A stretch of 64,000 nucleotides of DNA from Acidobacteria bacterium Mor1 (GTDB taxonomy: Bacteria > Acidobacteriota > Polarisedimenticolia > Polarisedimenticolales > Polarisedimenticolaceae). The translations under genes and the position numbers were made by a program. Positions within the stretch are counted from its first letter, which is position 1; the number at the start of each line of letters is the position of its first letter. The DNA is taken from positions 5,921,001 through 5,985,000 of the forward strand of contig CP011806.1 of NCBI GenBank assembly GCA_001664505.1. The letters are read 5' to 3'. A model generated the notes under the pieces. The model did not search any database, had not been told where the DNA came from, and worked only from the letters and a program-made list of their open reading frames with translations. Shown here piece after piece: positions 42,918 through 50,856 of this stretch.

Positions 42918-43868
42918 ATGTCCCAGGATTCGATCCCCGTCGCCGTCGTCGGCGTGGGCCACCTCGGACGCCATCATGCCCGCCTCTACGCCTCGATGCC
43001 CGGGGTGACCCTGGTCGGGATCGTGGACCAGGACGCCGAGCGGGCCGCGGCCATGGCCTCGGAATATGGCTGCGAGGTGATCCCGCAGGTCGAAGATCTT
43101 CCGGGTCGGGTCCGGGCGGTCAGCGTCGCGGTCCCCACCGCCTACCACCGGGCGGTTGCCGAACCGTTGCTTCGGGCCGGATGCGACGTGCTGGTCGAGA
43201 AACCGATCGCCACCACCCTGGACGAGGCGGATGCCATGGTCCAGGCGGCGGCGGACAACGACCGTATCCTGATGGTCGGGCACACCGAGCGCTTCAACCC
43301 GGCGGTGCTGGCCATGGCCCGGGCCGTCGAGCGTCCCCGTTTCTTCGAGGTGCACCGGCTGGCTGCGTTCACCGCCCGCAGCACCGACATCGACGTGGTG
43401 CTCGACCTGATGATTCACGATCTGGATCTGATGCTGGCCCTCGACGGGACCGATCCTGTCGAGGTCGACGCCGTCGGAGTCGCGGCGCTGACCGACAAGG
43501 TCGATATCGCCAACGCCCGCATTCGCTTCGCCTCGGGCTGTGTCGCCAACCTGACCTCGAGCCGGATCTCCGCCGACCCGATCCGTCGCGTCCGGGTGTT
43601 TCAGGCGCGGACCTACATGAGCTGCGACACCGTGCAGAGGACGGTCGAGCGCTTCCAGCTGCTGCCTCGTGAAGGCGCGGCGCCGGAGATCCGCCACGAC
43701 CAGCTTCCCGTCGACGAGGGAGAACCACTCGGCAACGAACTCTCTGCGTTCATTGACGCCGTGCGCAGCCGCGAGATGCCGCGCATCGACGGTCGCCAGG
43801 GGCGCAAGGTTCTCGACCTTGCGTTCCGGGTGAACGCCGCGATCGAAGCCCACCCCGCCCGTCAGTGA
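42918..43868 (+). CDS. Gfo/Idh/MocA-family oxidoreductase in the lipid A cluster
   Basis: 316 residues from ATG with AAGGAGG six bases ahead. The Rossmann domain has VAVVGVGHLGRHHARLYASMP (G-x-G-x-x-G) and the EKP motif in VLVEKPIATTLDEAD (about residue 95), and the C-terminal domain has MIHDLDLMLAL with the His-Asp pair of this family. It oxidises or reduces a sugar hydroxyl with NAD(P). In some bacteria a Gfo/Idh enzyme, GnnA, in the lpx cluster makes the 3-keto form of UDP-GlcNAc for 3-amino lipid A, together with the transaminase GnnB. No transaminase lies next to it here, so the role as GnnA is only a possibility. It overlaps the next gene by four bases. Confidence 0.8.
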   Translation: MSQDSIPVAVVGVGHLGRHHARLYASMPGVTLVGIVDQDAERAAAMASEYGCEVIPQVEDLPGRVRAVSVAVPTAYHRAVAEPLLRAGCDVLVEKPIATTLDEADAMVQAAADNDRILMVGHTERFNPAVLAMARAVERPRFFEVHRLAAFTARSTDIDVVLDLMIHDLDLMLALDGTDPVEVDAVGVAALTDKVDIANARIRFASGCVANLTSSRISADPIRRVRVFQARTYMSCDTVQRTVERFQLLPREGAAPEIRHDQLPVDEGEPLGNELSAFIDAVRSREMPRIDGRQGRKVLDLAFRVNAAIEAHPARQ

Positions 43869-44941
43869 CTTCTTCCCTTGCCGGCGATCCGATTGCCGAA
43901 CGGCTCTCCCTCTTCGTGGCCGACGGCTGGATGCCCGGGGCGGCCTGGTGGGTCGAGCGGGAGGGGCGTTGCCTCTCCCGAGGCGCGGTCGGCAGCCTCG
44001 GCGCCGGCGAGGGTGCGCTGCCCGCGAGGGTCGAGACCGTCTACGACCTGGCTTCGCTGACCAAGCCGTTGGCCACCGGGCTGTGCTCGGTGCTGGCCGC
44101 TCAGGACGGGGCGTTCGACCTCGACCGTCCGCTGACCGAGTGGTTGCCCGAGCTCGCCGGAAGTGGCTACGAAGCGGTCACCGCTGCCGAGGCGGCGGCT
44201 CACCGCGGGAGACTGCCCGCCTGGGCGCCGCTCTACGCCGACGGTTCGACCCGCGACAGCTATCTCCGCTCCATCGCCCGCATCCCGCCGGTCGAACCGG
44301 GGCACACGGTTTACTCCGATCTCGGGTACCTGCTGCTGGGCTTCGCCCTGGAGCGGGCGTCGGGGCAAACGCTGGCGCGCATCTTCGCCGAAAGGGTGGC
44401 AAGGCCCCTCGACCTGGACCTCGGGTTCGGCCCGGTAGATCCCGCCACGGCCGCTCCGACCGAGGAGGGCAACCGCTACGAGCAGGGGATGGCCCGGGAC
44501 CGGGGTATCGAGCTCGAGGTGCGGACCCATCGGCTCCAGGGGGAGGTTCACGACGGAAACGCCGCCGGACTCGGCGGAGTCGCCGGACACGCGGGCCTGT
44601 TCGGTACCGCCGCCGGCGTGGCTGCGGTGGCCCGGGAGATCCTCTCGCCCCGGTGTCTGCCCCTTTCGGAGGCCTCCAGGCAGCGGCTGCTCCAGGTCGG
44701 CGGCAATGGACGCAGCTTCGGCTTCGAGGCGGCGTCGTCGACCCGGGCGGCCCGGGAGCTGCTGCCCGACGACAGCCCGGGGCACACCGGGTTCAGCGGC
44801 ACCTCCCTGTGGTTGGTGCCGGCCCGGCGCGTCAGCCTGGTGCTGCTCTCCAACCGGGTGCACCCGGAGGTGCAGGACAGGGGCTTCCAGGCGGTGCGCC
44901 GGGCGTTTCATGAAGAGGCACGGGTGCTCGCGGAGTTCTGA
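43865..44941 (+). CDS. Beta-lactamase-family serine hydrolase
   Basis: 358 residues from GTG overlapping the previous stop. The three active-site motifs of class C-type/esterase serine hydrolases are present: S-x-x-K in DLASLTKPLATGLC (about residue 65), Y-S-D in HTVYSDLGYLLLG, and HTG in PGHTGFSGTS. It may be a D-Ala-D-Ala carboxypeptidase-like, esterase or amidase enzyme. No signal peptide is evident in the N-terminus (TSSLAGDPIAERLSLFVADG), so it is probably cytoplasmic or exported by an unusual route. Substrate unknown; linkage to the lipid A genes may be incidental. Confidence 0.8.
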   Translation: MTSSLAGDPIAERLSLFVADGWMPGAAWWVEREGRCLSRGAVGSLGAGEGALPARVETVYDLASLTKPLATGLCSVLAAQDGAFDLDRPLTEWLPELAGSGYEAVTAAEAAAHRGRLPAWAPLYADGSTRDSYLRSIARIPPVEPGHTVYSDLGYLLLGFALERASGQTLARIFAERVARPLDLDLGFGPVDPATAAPTEEGNRYEQGMARDRGIELEVRTHRLQGEVHDGNAAGLGGVAGHAGLFGTAAGVAAVAREILSPRCLPLSEASRQRLLQVGGNGRSFGFEAASSTRAARELLPDDSPGHTGFSGTSLWLVPARRVSLVLLSNRVHPEVQDRGFQAVRRAFHEEARVLAEF

Positions 44942-45012
44942 CCGCGGCTACGGTCGGCGGGAGGACACCTCGATGGCGGCCCGCTCGTCTCCCGGTACAA
45001 TCGATTTGCCTC

Positions 45013-46104
45013 ATGAGTGCAACCCGACGCGAGCCCACGGATCCTTCAGCGCGCCGCCTGGCCCTGGCCCTGGCGGTGTCCGTCGGCGTGCATCTGCTGC
45101 TGATCCTGCTGTTCATGTTGATCCCCTCCTCCGAGGCCGCCGACGACGAGCCCGAGGAGAAGTCCATCACCTTCGACCTGACCGATTCCACGGAGCAGGC
45201 GGTCGCGCCGGTCGAGGAAGCCGTCGACGCGCCGGTGGAGGAATCGGTCGAGGAGATCGTGATGGCGATCCCGTCGCTCGCGGACGGCAACGATCCGGCG
45301 CCTACCGGCACCCCACTCGCGATTCCCCAGCCGTCCGTGCCGAGCCCCGAGCTGGACGAGGAGCAGACCCCGCAGCAGTCTTCTCCCGAAGCGGCACCGC
45401 AATCTCCGGATCTGGCTGCGAAGGAACAACCGGACCGGGCGGGGGACGACCCTTCCCGGGATCCGGGCACCACCTTCAACGAGGCCGACGACGGCAGCTA
45501 CTCCTCCGGCGAGCGTGGCGGGTCGCTCGATCCGCGACGGGAGGGCACTCCGTCGGGATTCGACCTGGGCCAGGCGCTCCAGGACTTCGACCAGGCGGTT
45601 CGGGACGGCCGGGCCCGGGAGGAACCGATCGAGCCGCCGGACCCGGACAAGCTCGACTTCGAGATCGATCCCAGCGAACTGCGCAGCCTCTCCAACTACG
45701 GCGTGGGCAACCTGGAGTTCTCGAGCCCCGACTTCGACTGGGACGACTACGGTCGCCAGGTCTATGTCGCCATCTGGCAGGCCTGGCACCGTCGACTGCT
45801 GTTGAGCGCCGAGGAGTTCAACCGCTGGGGCCTCAAGAACGGGATGTTCCTCGATCACCAGAACCGGGTGGTCTTCACCATCGAACGCAGCGGCCTGGTC
45901 ACCGGGGTCGCCGTCGAGACCCCCGCGGGCTGCTTCCCACTGGACCAGTCGGCGGTGGATGCCCTCAACGAGGTCGTGCTGCCCCCGCTTCCCGCTGCGT
46001 TCACCCGGGACAGCGAAACCGTGAGGGCCCGTTTCCTGATGGGTGGAAACATTCGCGGCATGCGCCGCGCCCTGCAGTACCTGAAGAACCAGGGCCGCTT
46101 CTGA
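45013..46104 (+). CDS. TonB/TolA-like C-terminal domain protein
   Basis: 363 residues. The ATG follows a -10-like TACAAT (44996-45001) by 11 bases and has no Shine-Dalgarno. A single membrane anchor near the N-terminus (LALALAVSVGVHLLLILLFML, about 16-36) is followed by a long acidic, Pro-rich linker (45-215) and a C-terminal domain of about 115 residues (YGRQVYVAIWQAWHRRLL, VVFTIERSGLVTGVAVETPAG, LDQSAVDALNEVVLPPLP), in which the strand-helix-strand pattern resembles TonB_C/TolA. It would link an energy-transducing complex such as ExbB/ExbD (49.1 kb) to the outer membrane. Which complex it serves is inferred. Confidence 0.72.
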   Translation: MSATRREPTDPSARRLALALAVSVGVHLLLILLFMLIPSSEAADDEPEEKSITFDLTDSTEQAVAPVEEAVDAPVEESVEEIVMAIPSLADGNDPAPTGTPLAIPQPSVPSPELDEEQTPQQSSPEAAPQSPDLAAKEQPDRAGDDPSRDPGTTFNEADDGSYSSGERGGSLDPRREGTPSGFDLGQALQDFDQAVRDGRAREEPIEPPDPDKLDFEIDPSELRSLSNYGVGNLEFSSPDFDWDDYGRQVYVAIWQAWHRRLLLSAEEFNRWGLKNGMFLDHQNRVVFTIERSGLVTGVAVETPAGCFPLDQSAVDALNEVVLPPLPAAFTRDSETVRARFLMGGNIRGMRRALQYLKNQGRF

Positions 46105-46158
46105 TGCGATCCGGGATCCGGCTGGTGAGGGGCGATCTTAGGGCGAAAATCGCGTTAT

Positions 46159-46188
46159 TTGACGCTGTTCGCCGCCGCCCGCTACGAT
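46159..46188 (+). promoter_or_regulatory. Sigma70-type promoter directly before the LeuA-like gene
   Basis: TTGACG (46159-46164), an 18-base spacer and TACGAT (46183-46188) each match the consensus at five of six positions, with an A+T-rich patch GAAAATCGCGTTATT upstream. The predicted start of transcription at about 46195 is only a few bases before the ATG at 46198, which suggests a leaderless or nearly leaderless message. Confidence 0.5.
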
Positions 46189-46197
46189 AGCCGCGCC

Positions 46198-47445
46198 ATG
46201 GACCATCAAGATCTGATTCACGACTGGAATCTCTACGACGGCACCGAGGCGGAATCCCGTCCGGCCAAGGTCATGCTCGACGACGAGACGCTGCGGGACG
46301 GCCTGCAGTCTCCCTCGGTCATCGACCCGCCGATCGAAGCCAAAAAGCGCATCCTGCACCTGCAGAACGACCTGGGCATCGAGAGCACCAACGTCGGGCT
46401 GCCCGGTGCCGGGCCCCGGGCGGTCGCCGATGTCGAGGCGCTCTGCCGCGAGATCGTCGAGTCCAAGCTTGCCATCCGGCCCAACTGCGCCGGCCGCACG
46501 GTGATCGCCGACGTCAAGCCGATGGAAGAAATCTCCCAGCGGGTCGGCCTGCCCATCGAGGCGTCGCTGTTCATCGGCTCCTCGCCGATCCGGCTCTACA
46601 CCGAGAGCTGGGACGAGGACTTCCTGCTGAAGTGCACCGAGGAAGCGCTGACCTACGCGGTCAACGCGGGCCTGCCGGTGATGTACGTCACCGAGGACAC
46701 CATCCGCGCCCGTCCCGAAACCATTCGCAAGCTGTACAGCACGGCGGTGCGCTGCGGCGCCAGCCGGGTCTGCGTCACCGACACCGTGGGGCACGCGACC
46801 CCTGCCGGCGCCACGGCGCTGGTCAAGTTCCTGCGCGGCGTGCTCGACGAGGCCGGCGGCCACGATGTCGAGATCGACTGGCACGGCCACCGCGACCGGG
46901 GCATGGGCCTGATCAACAGCCTCGCCGCGATTCGCGCCGGCGCCACCCGGGTTCACGGCTGCGCCATCGGTATCGGCGAACGCGCCGGCAACACCGAGAT
47001 CGACCTGCTGCTGGTCAACCTCAAGCTCCTGGGCTGGATCGACCGGGACCTGACCGCTCTCGGCGAGTACTGCGCGCTGGTGTCCGAGGCGATGGGGGTG
47101 CCTGTGCCGTCCAACTACCCGGTGGTCGGCACCGACGCCTTCGAGACCGCTACCGGCGTTCACGCCGCGGCGGTGATCAAGGCCTACAACAAGGGTGACG
47201 ACTGGCTCGCCGACCGGATCTACTCCGGCGTCGTGGCCGGCGACTTCGGCCTGCGCCAGAAGATCCGCATCGGTCCCATGAGCGGACGCTCCAACGTGAT
47301 CTTCTGGCTGCAGCAGCACGGCTTCGAGGCGGTCCAGGAAGATGTCGACCGCATCTTCGATGCAGCCAAGCAGTCCGACCGGCTGCTGGAAGATTCGGAG
47401 ATCCGCGCGCTGGTCCGGCAGCCTCACCCCGAGACCACGGCCTAG
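46198..47445 (+). CDS. LeuA/homocitrate-synthase-family enzyme
   Basis: 415 residues. HMGL-like TIM-barrel: the metal-binding Asp and Arg in LDDETLRDGLQSPSV (about 27-40), a middle part with FIGSSPIRLYTESW, VCVTDTVGHATPAG and the HxH metal motif in EIDWHGHRDRGMGLINS (about 227), then GIGERAGNTEIDLLLV, which is typical of isopropylmalate and homocitrate synthases and related acyl-CoA + 2-oxoacid condensing enzymes. The C-terminal regulatory LeuA domain is missing, as in the 'short' family members. Substrate not decidable. There is no Shine-Dalgarno; the promoter noted above indicates a nearly leaderless transcript. Confidence 0.82.
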   Translation: MDHQDLIHDWNLYDGTEAESRPAKVMLDDETLRDGLQSPSVIDPPIEAKKRILHLQNDLGIESTNVGLPGAGPRAVADVEALCREIVESKLAIRPNCAGRTVIADVKPMEEISQRVGLPIEASLFIGSSPIRLYTESWDEDFLLKCTEEALTYAVNAGLPVMYVTEDTIRARPETIRKLYSTAVRCGASRVCVTDTVGHATPAGATALVKFLRGVLDEAGGHDVEIDWHGHRDRGMGLINSLAAIRAGATRVHGCAIGIGERAGNTEIDLLLVNLKLLGWIDRDLTALGEYCALVSEAMGVPVPSNYPVVGTDAFETATGVHAAAVIKAYNKGDDWLADRIYSGVVAGDFGLRQKIRIGPMSGRSNVIFWLQQHGFEAVQEDVDRIFDAAKQSDRLLEDSEIRALVRQPHPETTA

Positions 47446-47568
47446 CCGGGTGTCGGCCATCGCATCAGGTTCCTGCTCAAACGTCCTTCCGGGACGCGCG
47501 CCCATCGGTGCGTTCTCGACCGGGGCTCCCAATCCTACGGGGCCGCGCCCCGGTTTCCCGGCGAGACC

Positions 47569-49038
47569 ATGACCTCAGAGACCAAGCCACCTGAAGAAGT
47601 GACGGCCAAGTTCCGCGACTACGAATTCCGCGAGGGCGTTCAGCAAGCCCTCGACGATGCCGGCTACGAGACGCCGACCCCGATTCAGTCGGCGGCGATC
47701 CCACCGCTGATGAAGGGGGGCGACCTGATCGGGGTCGCTGAGACCGGCACCGGCAAGACCCTGACCTACCTGTTGCCGATCCTCCACCGCATGGTGTTCG
47801 ACGGATCGAAGAGCCCCCAGGCGGTGGTGATCTGCCCGACCCGTGAGCTGGCCCAGCAGGTCGGCAAGGAAGCGGTGAAATTCGGACGACACCTCGGCCT
47901 GCGCACCATCGTCGCCTATGGGGGGACCTCCACCGCCGAGCAGAAGCGGCTCCTGACCGAGGGCTGCGAGCTGCTGGTGGCAACTCCCGGACGACTGCTC
48001 GATTTCGTCAACTCGGCGTGGCTTTCGCTGCGGCGGGTCAAATATCTGGTGCTGGACGAGGCCGACCGCATGCTGGACATGGGCTTCATCAACGACATGG
48101 ACGCGATCCTGCGCAAGATGCCGATGAGCCGCCAGTCGATGCTGTTCTCCGCGACCTTCTCCGACGAGGTTCGGGAACTGGCCGAGCGCTACATGCTGCA
48201 CCCCGAGATCGTGCGCATGAGCGCCCAGACCAAGGTCGCCGGCGGCGTGGATCACGCGCTGTATCCGGTAGCCGACTCGCAGAAGACCGATCTGTTGCTG
48301 GAGATCCTGCGCCGCCGCCGGGCCACCAAGACTCTGGTATTCATCGCCACCAAGAAGGGCACCTCGGAACTGGCGCTGCGGCTACGGCGGGATGCTCACG
48401 AGGTGGTCTCGCTTTCCAGTCTCCTGTCCCAGGCCAACCGGGAACGGGCGCTCAAGGCGTTCCGAGACGGCGAGTTCGATGTGCTGGTCGCGACCGATGT
48501 GGCGGCCCGCGGACTCGACATCACCGACATCGATCTGGTGATCAACTACGACCTTCCGATGCAGTCCTCGGACTACGTCCACCGCATCGGACGCACCGGC
48601 CGGGCCGAGCGGCACGGTCACGCGGCGTCGCTGGTCACGCCCCGCGACGAACGCAAGGTCAAGGAGATCGAGCGGCTGATCGGGGAACGCATTGCCCGCA
48701 TCGAACTGGAAGGTTTCCGCTACCGCAAGGCGGATCCGGTTCGTGACGGGGACCGCAGAGGCCGCGGGGGCGGGCGAGGCCGTGGAGACGGTGGTCGCTC
48801 TTCCGGTGGCCGCGGCGGTTCCGGCCGACGGCGCTCAGGCGGGTCGGGCCGTTCCGGTGGTTCCGGCCGCTCGGGCGGCTCCGGAGGCCGCTCGGGGGAA
48901 TCTTCGGCGGCGAAAGAGAACCGCGGAGAGGGGGGTGCCCCCAGGCCCCGCCGGCGTCGCCGGCGCCGGCCCGGCTCGGGATCCGGAGGGGGCTCGGGCT
49001 CCGGGTCCGGATCCGGCGGTTCCGGCTCCGCAGACTAA
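47569..49038 (+). CDS. DEAD-box RNA helicase with Arg/Gly/Ser-rich tail
   Basis: 489 residues. Motifs in order: Q motif TPTPIQSAAIPPL, I AETGTGKT (about residue 60), Ia PTRELAQQ, Ib TPGRLLD, II DEAD, III SAT, V ARGLDI and VI HRIGRTGRAER; this is a complete helicase core of the RhlE/DeaD type. The last ~110 residues (from about 380) are RGG, GGS and poly-Arg runs, a low-complexity RNA-binding tail. It unwinds RNA in ribosome assembly or RNA decay. The PNPase in this window has a similar RGG-type tail. A specific member (RhlE, DeaD, SrmB) cannot be decided. Confidence 0.9.
   Translation: MTSETKPPEEVTAKFRDYEFREGVQQALDDAGYETPTPIQSAAIPPLMKGGDLIGVAETGTGKTLTYLLPILHRMVFDGSKSPQAVVICPTRELAQQVGKEAVKFGRHLGLRTIVAYGGTSTAEQKRLLTEGCELLVATPGRLLDFVNSAWLSLRRVKYLVLDEADRMLDMGFINDMDAILRKMPMSRQSMLFSATFSDEVRELAERYMLHPEIVRMSAQTKVAGGVDHALYPVADSQKTDLLLEILRRRRATKTLVFIATKKGTSELALRLRRDAHEVVSLSSLLSQANRERALKAFRDGEFDVLVATDVAARGLDITDIDLVINYDLPMQSSDYVHRIGRTGRAERHGHAASLVTPRDERKVKEIERLIGERIARIELEGFRYRKADPVRDGDRRGRGGGRGRGDGGRSSGGRGGSGRRRSGGSGRSGGSGRSGGSGGRSGESSAAKENRGEGGAPRPRRRRRRRPGSGSGGGSGSGSGSGGSGSAD
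48757..49035 (+). repeat. Low-complexity Gly/Arg/Ser-coding repeat in the helicase tail
   Basis: Short repeats encoding RGGG, GGSGRS and GSGSGS fill the 3' end of the helicase gene. They are imperfect and coding; no known mobile or regulatory repeat is seen. Confidence 0.7.
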
Positions 49039-49049
49039 CCACGGGGCGT

Positions 49050-49079
49050 TTGCGAGCCCCTTGAACGTCAACCTAGAAT
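49050..49079 (+). promoter_or_regulatory. Possible exbB promoter
   Basis: TTGCGA (49050-49055), an 18-base spacer and TAGAAT (49074-49079) lie in the 47-base gap before ExbB. The -10 ends seven bases before the ATG, so this message too could be nearly leaderless. Confidence 0.35.
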
Positions 49080-49085
49080 CGAACG

Positions 49086-49751
49086 ATGTCGCTGATCGAA
49101 ATCTTCAAATCCGGCGGTCCGGTCATGTGGCCGCTGCTGATCTGCTCCCTGATCGCCCTGGCGATCTCCCTGGAGCGGCTGTTCGCCCTGCGCACCTCCA
49201 AGGTGCTGGCACCCCGCATCGTCGAACAGGTCACCGGCCTGGTCGAAGGGGGGCGCGCCGATCGGGCCGCCGAGGTTTGCCGCGGCAATCCGGGGATCTA
49301 CACCAACATCGTGCTGGCCGGTCTGACCCTGGCGCACCGGGGTGAGTCCGCCGCCAAGGAAGCGGTCGAGGACGCAGGCCGCCACGAGACGACCAAGCTG
49401 ACCCGTTTTCTCGGAGCGTTGGGCACCATTGTCGGCATCTCGCCGCTGCTCGGCCTGCTCGGCACCGTCACCGGCATGATCAACGTGTTCAAGACCATCG
49501 CCCAATCGGGCGGCGGCCAGGCTGCCCAGCTTTCCACCGGCATCAGCCAGGCGCTGATCACCACGGCGACGGGGCTGCTGATCGCGATCCCGGCCCTGGT
49601 TGCCTACAACTACTTCCAGGGCCAGGCGGAGCGGATCATCACCGAGATCGAACGGGAGTCCCTCCGTGTTCTGCGCGGGCTATACCCGGTGACCGACGAG
49701 GAGATCCGGGGGGACGCCGAGTCGCGCAGCCCGGTGGCCGCGGGATCCTAG
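49086..49751 (+). CDS. ExbB/TolQ/MotA-family proton channel subunit
   Basis: 221 residues with three membrane helices (about 14-32, 120-145, 160-185). MotA_TolQ_ExbB motifs: RLFALRTSKV, FLGALGTIVGISPLLGLLGTVTGMI and GISQALITTATGLLIAIPALVAYNYF. With ExbD it forms the proton-driven motor of TonB- or Tol-type systems. The ExbD gene follows after nine bases; the TonB-like partner may be the protein at 45.0-46.1 kb. ExbB versus TolQ cannot be decided without a clear TolA/Pal neighbour; I see no pal or tolB here. Confidence 0.86.
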   Translation: MSLIEIFKSGGPVMWPLLICSLIALAISLERLFALRTSKVLAPRIVEQVTGLVEGGRADRAAEVCRGNPGIYTNIVLAGLTLAHRGESAAKEAVEDAGRHETTKLTRFLGALGTIVGISPLLGLLGTVTGMINVFKTIAQSGGGQAAQLSTGISQALITTATGLLIAIPALVAYNYFQGQAERIITEIERESLRVLRGLYPVTDEEIRGDAESRSPVAAGS

Positions 49752-49760
49752 GGTGGAACC

Positions 49761-50165
49761 GTGCAGTTCCGGCGCAACATCGGCGGCCGCAAGGTAGGCA
49801 TCGACATCGCCCCTCTGGTCGACGTCGTGTTCCTGTTGGTCATCTTCTTTGCCGTGTCGACCACCTTCCTCGAGACCTCGGGGATCAAGCTCGAGTTGCC
49901 GAGCTCCAATTCCAGCGCCGACCGTGAGACCAAGGAGATCGCGGTGTTCCTCGGCAAGGACGGGAGCCTGTCCTTCGAGGAAGAGACCGTCACCCTGGAC
50001 CAGCTTCGCGAAAGGCTGGCCACGGTGCTGGAAGATGCCGAGACCAAGGTCGTGGTGCTGCGGGCCGATACCGAGGCCTCCCACGGCGCGGTGGTCGACG
50101 TGATGGACCTGGTCAAGGCGGCGGGAGCCGAGGCGTTGACCGTGGCGACCCGTTCCGCCGGCTAG
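49761..50165 (+). CDS. ExbD/TolR-family biopolymer transport protein
   Basis: 134 residues from GTG. One membrane helix (about 18-38) with the conserved proton-pathway Asp in DIAPLVDVVFLLVIFFAV, followed by a periplasmic domain (KLELPSSNS, VTLDQLRERLATVLED, VVVLRADTEASHGAVVDVMDLVKAAG) of the ExbD/TolR fold. It partners the ExbB-like subunit encoded just upstream. Both genes are followed immediately by rsmD. Confidence 0.9.
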   Translation: MQFRRNIGGRKVGIDIAPLVDVVFLLVIFFAVSTTFLETSGIKLELPSSNSSADRETKEIAVFLGKDGSLSFEEETVTLDQLRERLATVLEDAETKVVVLRADTEASHGAVVDVMDLVKAAGAEALTVATRSAG

Positions 50166-50173
50166 GCCCTCCC

Positions 50174-50740
50174 GTGGGCAAGATCCGCATCATCGGCGGG
50201 ACCGCCCGGGGCCGCCGCATCGAGGTGCCGCCGGGGCCGGCGGTGCGGCCGACCGGGGACCGGGTTCGCGAATCCCTGTTCAACATCCTCCAGCAGGTGG
50301 TGCCCGGCTGCCGGGTGCTCGACGCTTTTGCCGGCAGCGGAGCGCTGGGGCTGGAAGCGTTGAGCCGGGGCGCAATCCACGGCGTGTTCATCGAGAACGG
50401 CCCGGGGGTGCTTCCCACCCTGCGCAGCAACATCGAGGTACTGGGCTTCGCCGACGTGGCCGAGGTCTGGGCCCAGCCGGTGGCCCGGGCGCTGGCCGGA
50501 GCCCGCCCACAGCAGCCTTTCGACCTGGTTCTGGCGGACCCGCCCTACGACGATCCCGGGGCGCTGGGCTTCCTCGAGCCCCTGGCCGCAGGCGGCTGGT
50601 TGGCCCCGGAGGGGCTGGTGGTGGTGGAGCGGGAGCGGGGGTCCGAAGGGCTCGAGCCCCCGGCCGGGCTCCGCAAAACCCGCTCCCAGCGCTACGGCAG
50701 GGTCCTTCTCGAGTTCCTGGAACCTCTCGCAAGCTCCTGA
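50174..50740 (+). CDS. rsmD: 16S rRNA guanine(966)-N2-methyltransferase RsmD
   Basis: 188 residues from GTG. The start GKIRIIGGTARGRRIEVP, the SAM-binding VLDAFAGSGALGLEALSRGA and the catalytic motif LVLADPPYDDPG are typical of RsmD, which methylates G966 of 16S rRNA in the assembled 30S head. It follows the ExbD-like gene after eight bases. The usual neighbour coaD is not present here. Confidence 0.93.
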   Translation: MGKIRIIGGTARGRRIEVPPGPAVRPTGDRVRESLFNILQQVVPGCRVLDAFAGSGALGLEALSRGAIHGVFIENGPGVLPTLRSNIEVLGFADVAEVWAQPVARALAGARPQQPFDLVLADPPYDDPGALGFLEPLAAGGWLAPEGLVVVERERGSEGLEPPAGLRKTRSQRYGRVLLEFLEPLASS

Positions 50741-50784
50741 AAGAGAAGGGTTTTTTCGGCCGGGCCGGCGCATGGGCGCCCCGG

Positions 50785-50812
50785 TTGAAATCCAGTTTGT
50801 CGGGCTTATATT
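50785..50812 (+). promoter_or_regulatory. Promoter before the LysM gene
   Basis: TTGAAA (50785-50790), a 16-base spacer and TATATT (50807-50812), about 45 bases before the LysM ATG, make a reasonable sigma70 promoter in an otherwise GC-rich region. Confidence 0.5.
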
Positions 50813-50856
50813 TGGCCGCGGCGAGCCGGGTACGCCATGAAACAGGAGTGTGTGAG

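Noticed and set aside
48757..49035. A CRISPR array or tandem mobile repeat at the Gly-rich DNA of the helicase tail
   Set aside because: The repeats are short, irregular and in frame with the helicase, so they are coding low-complexity sequence.
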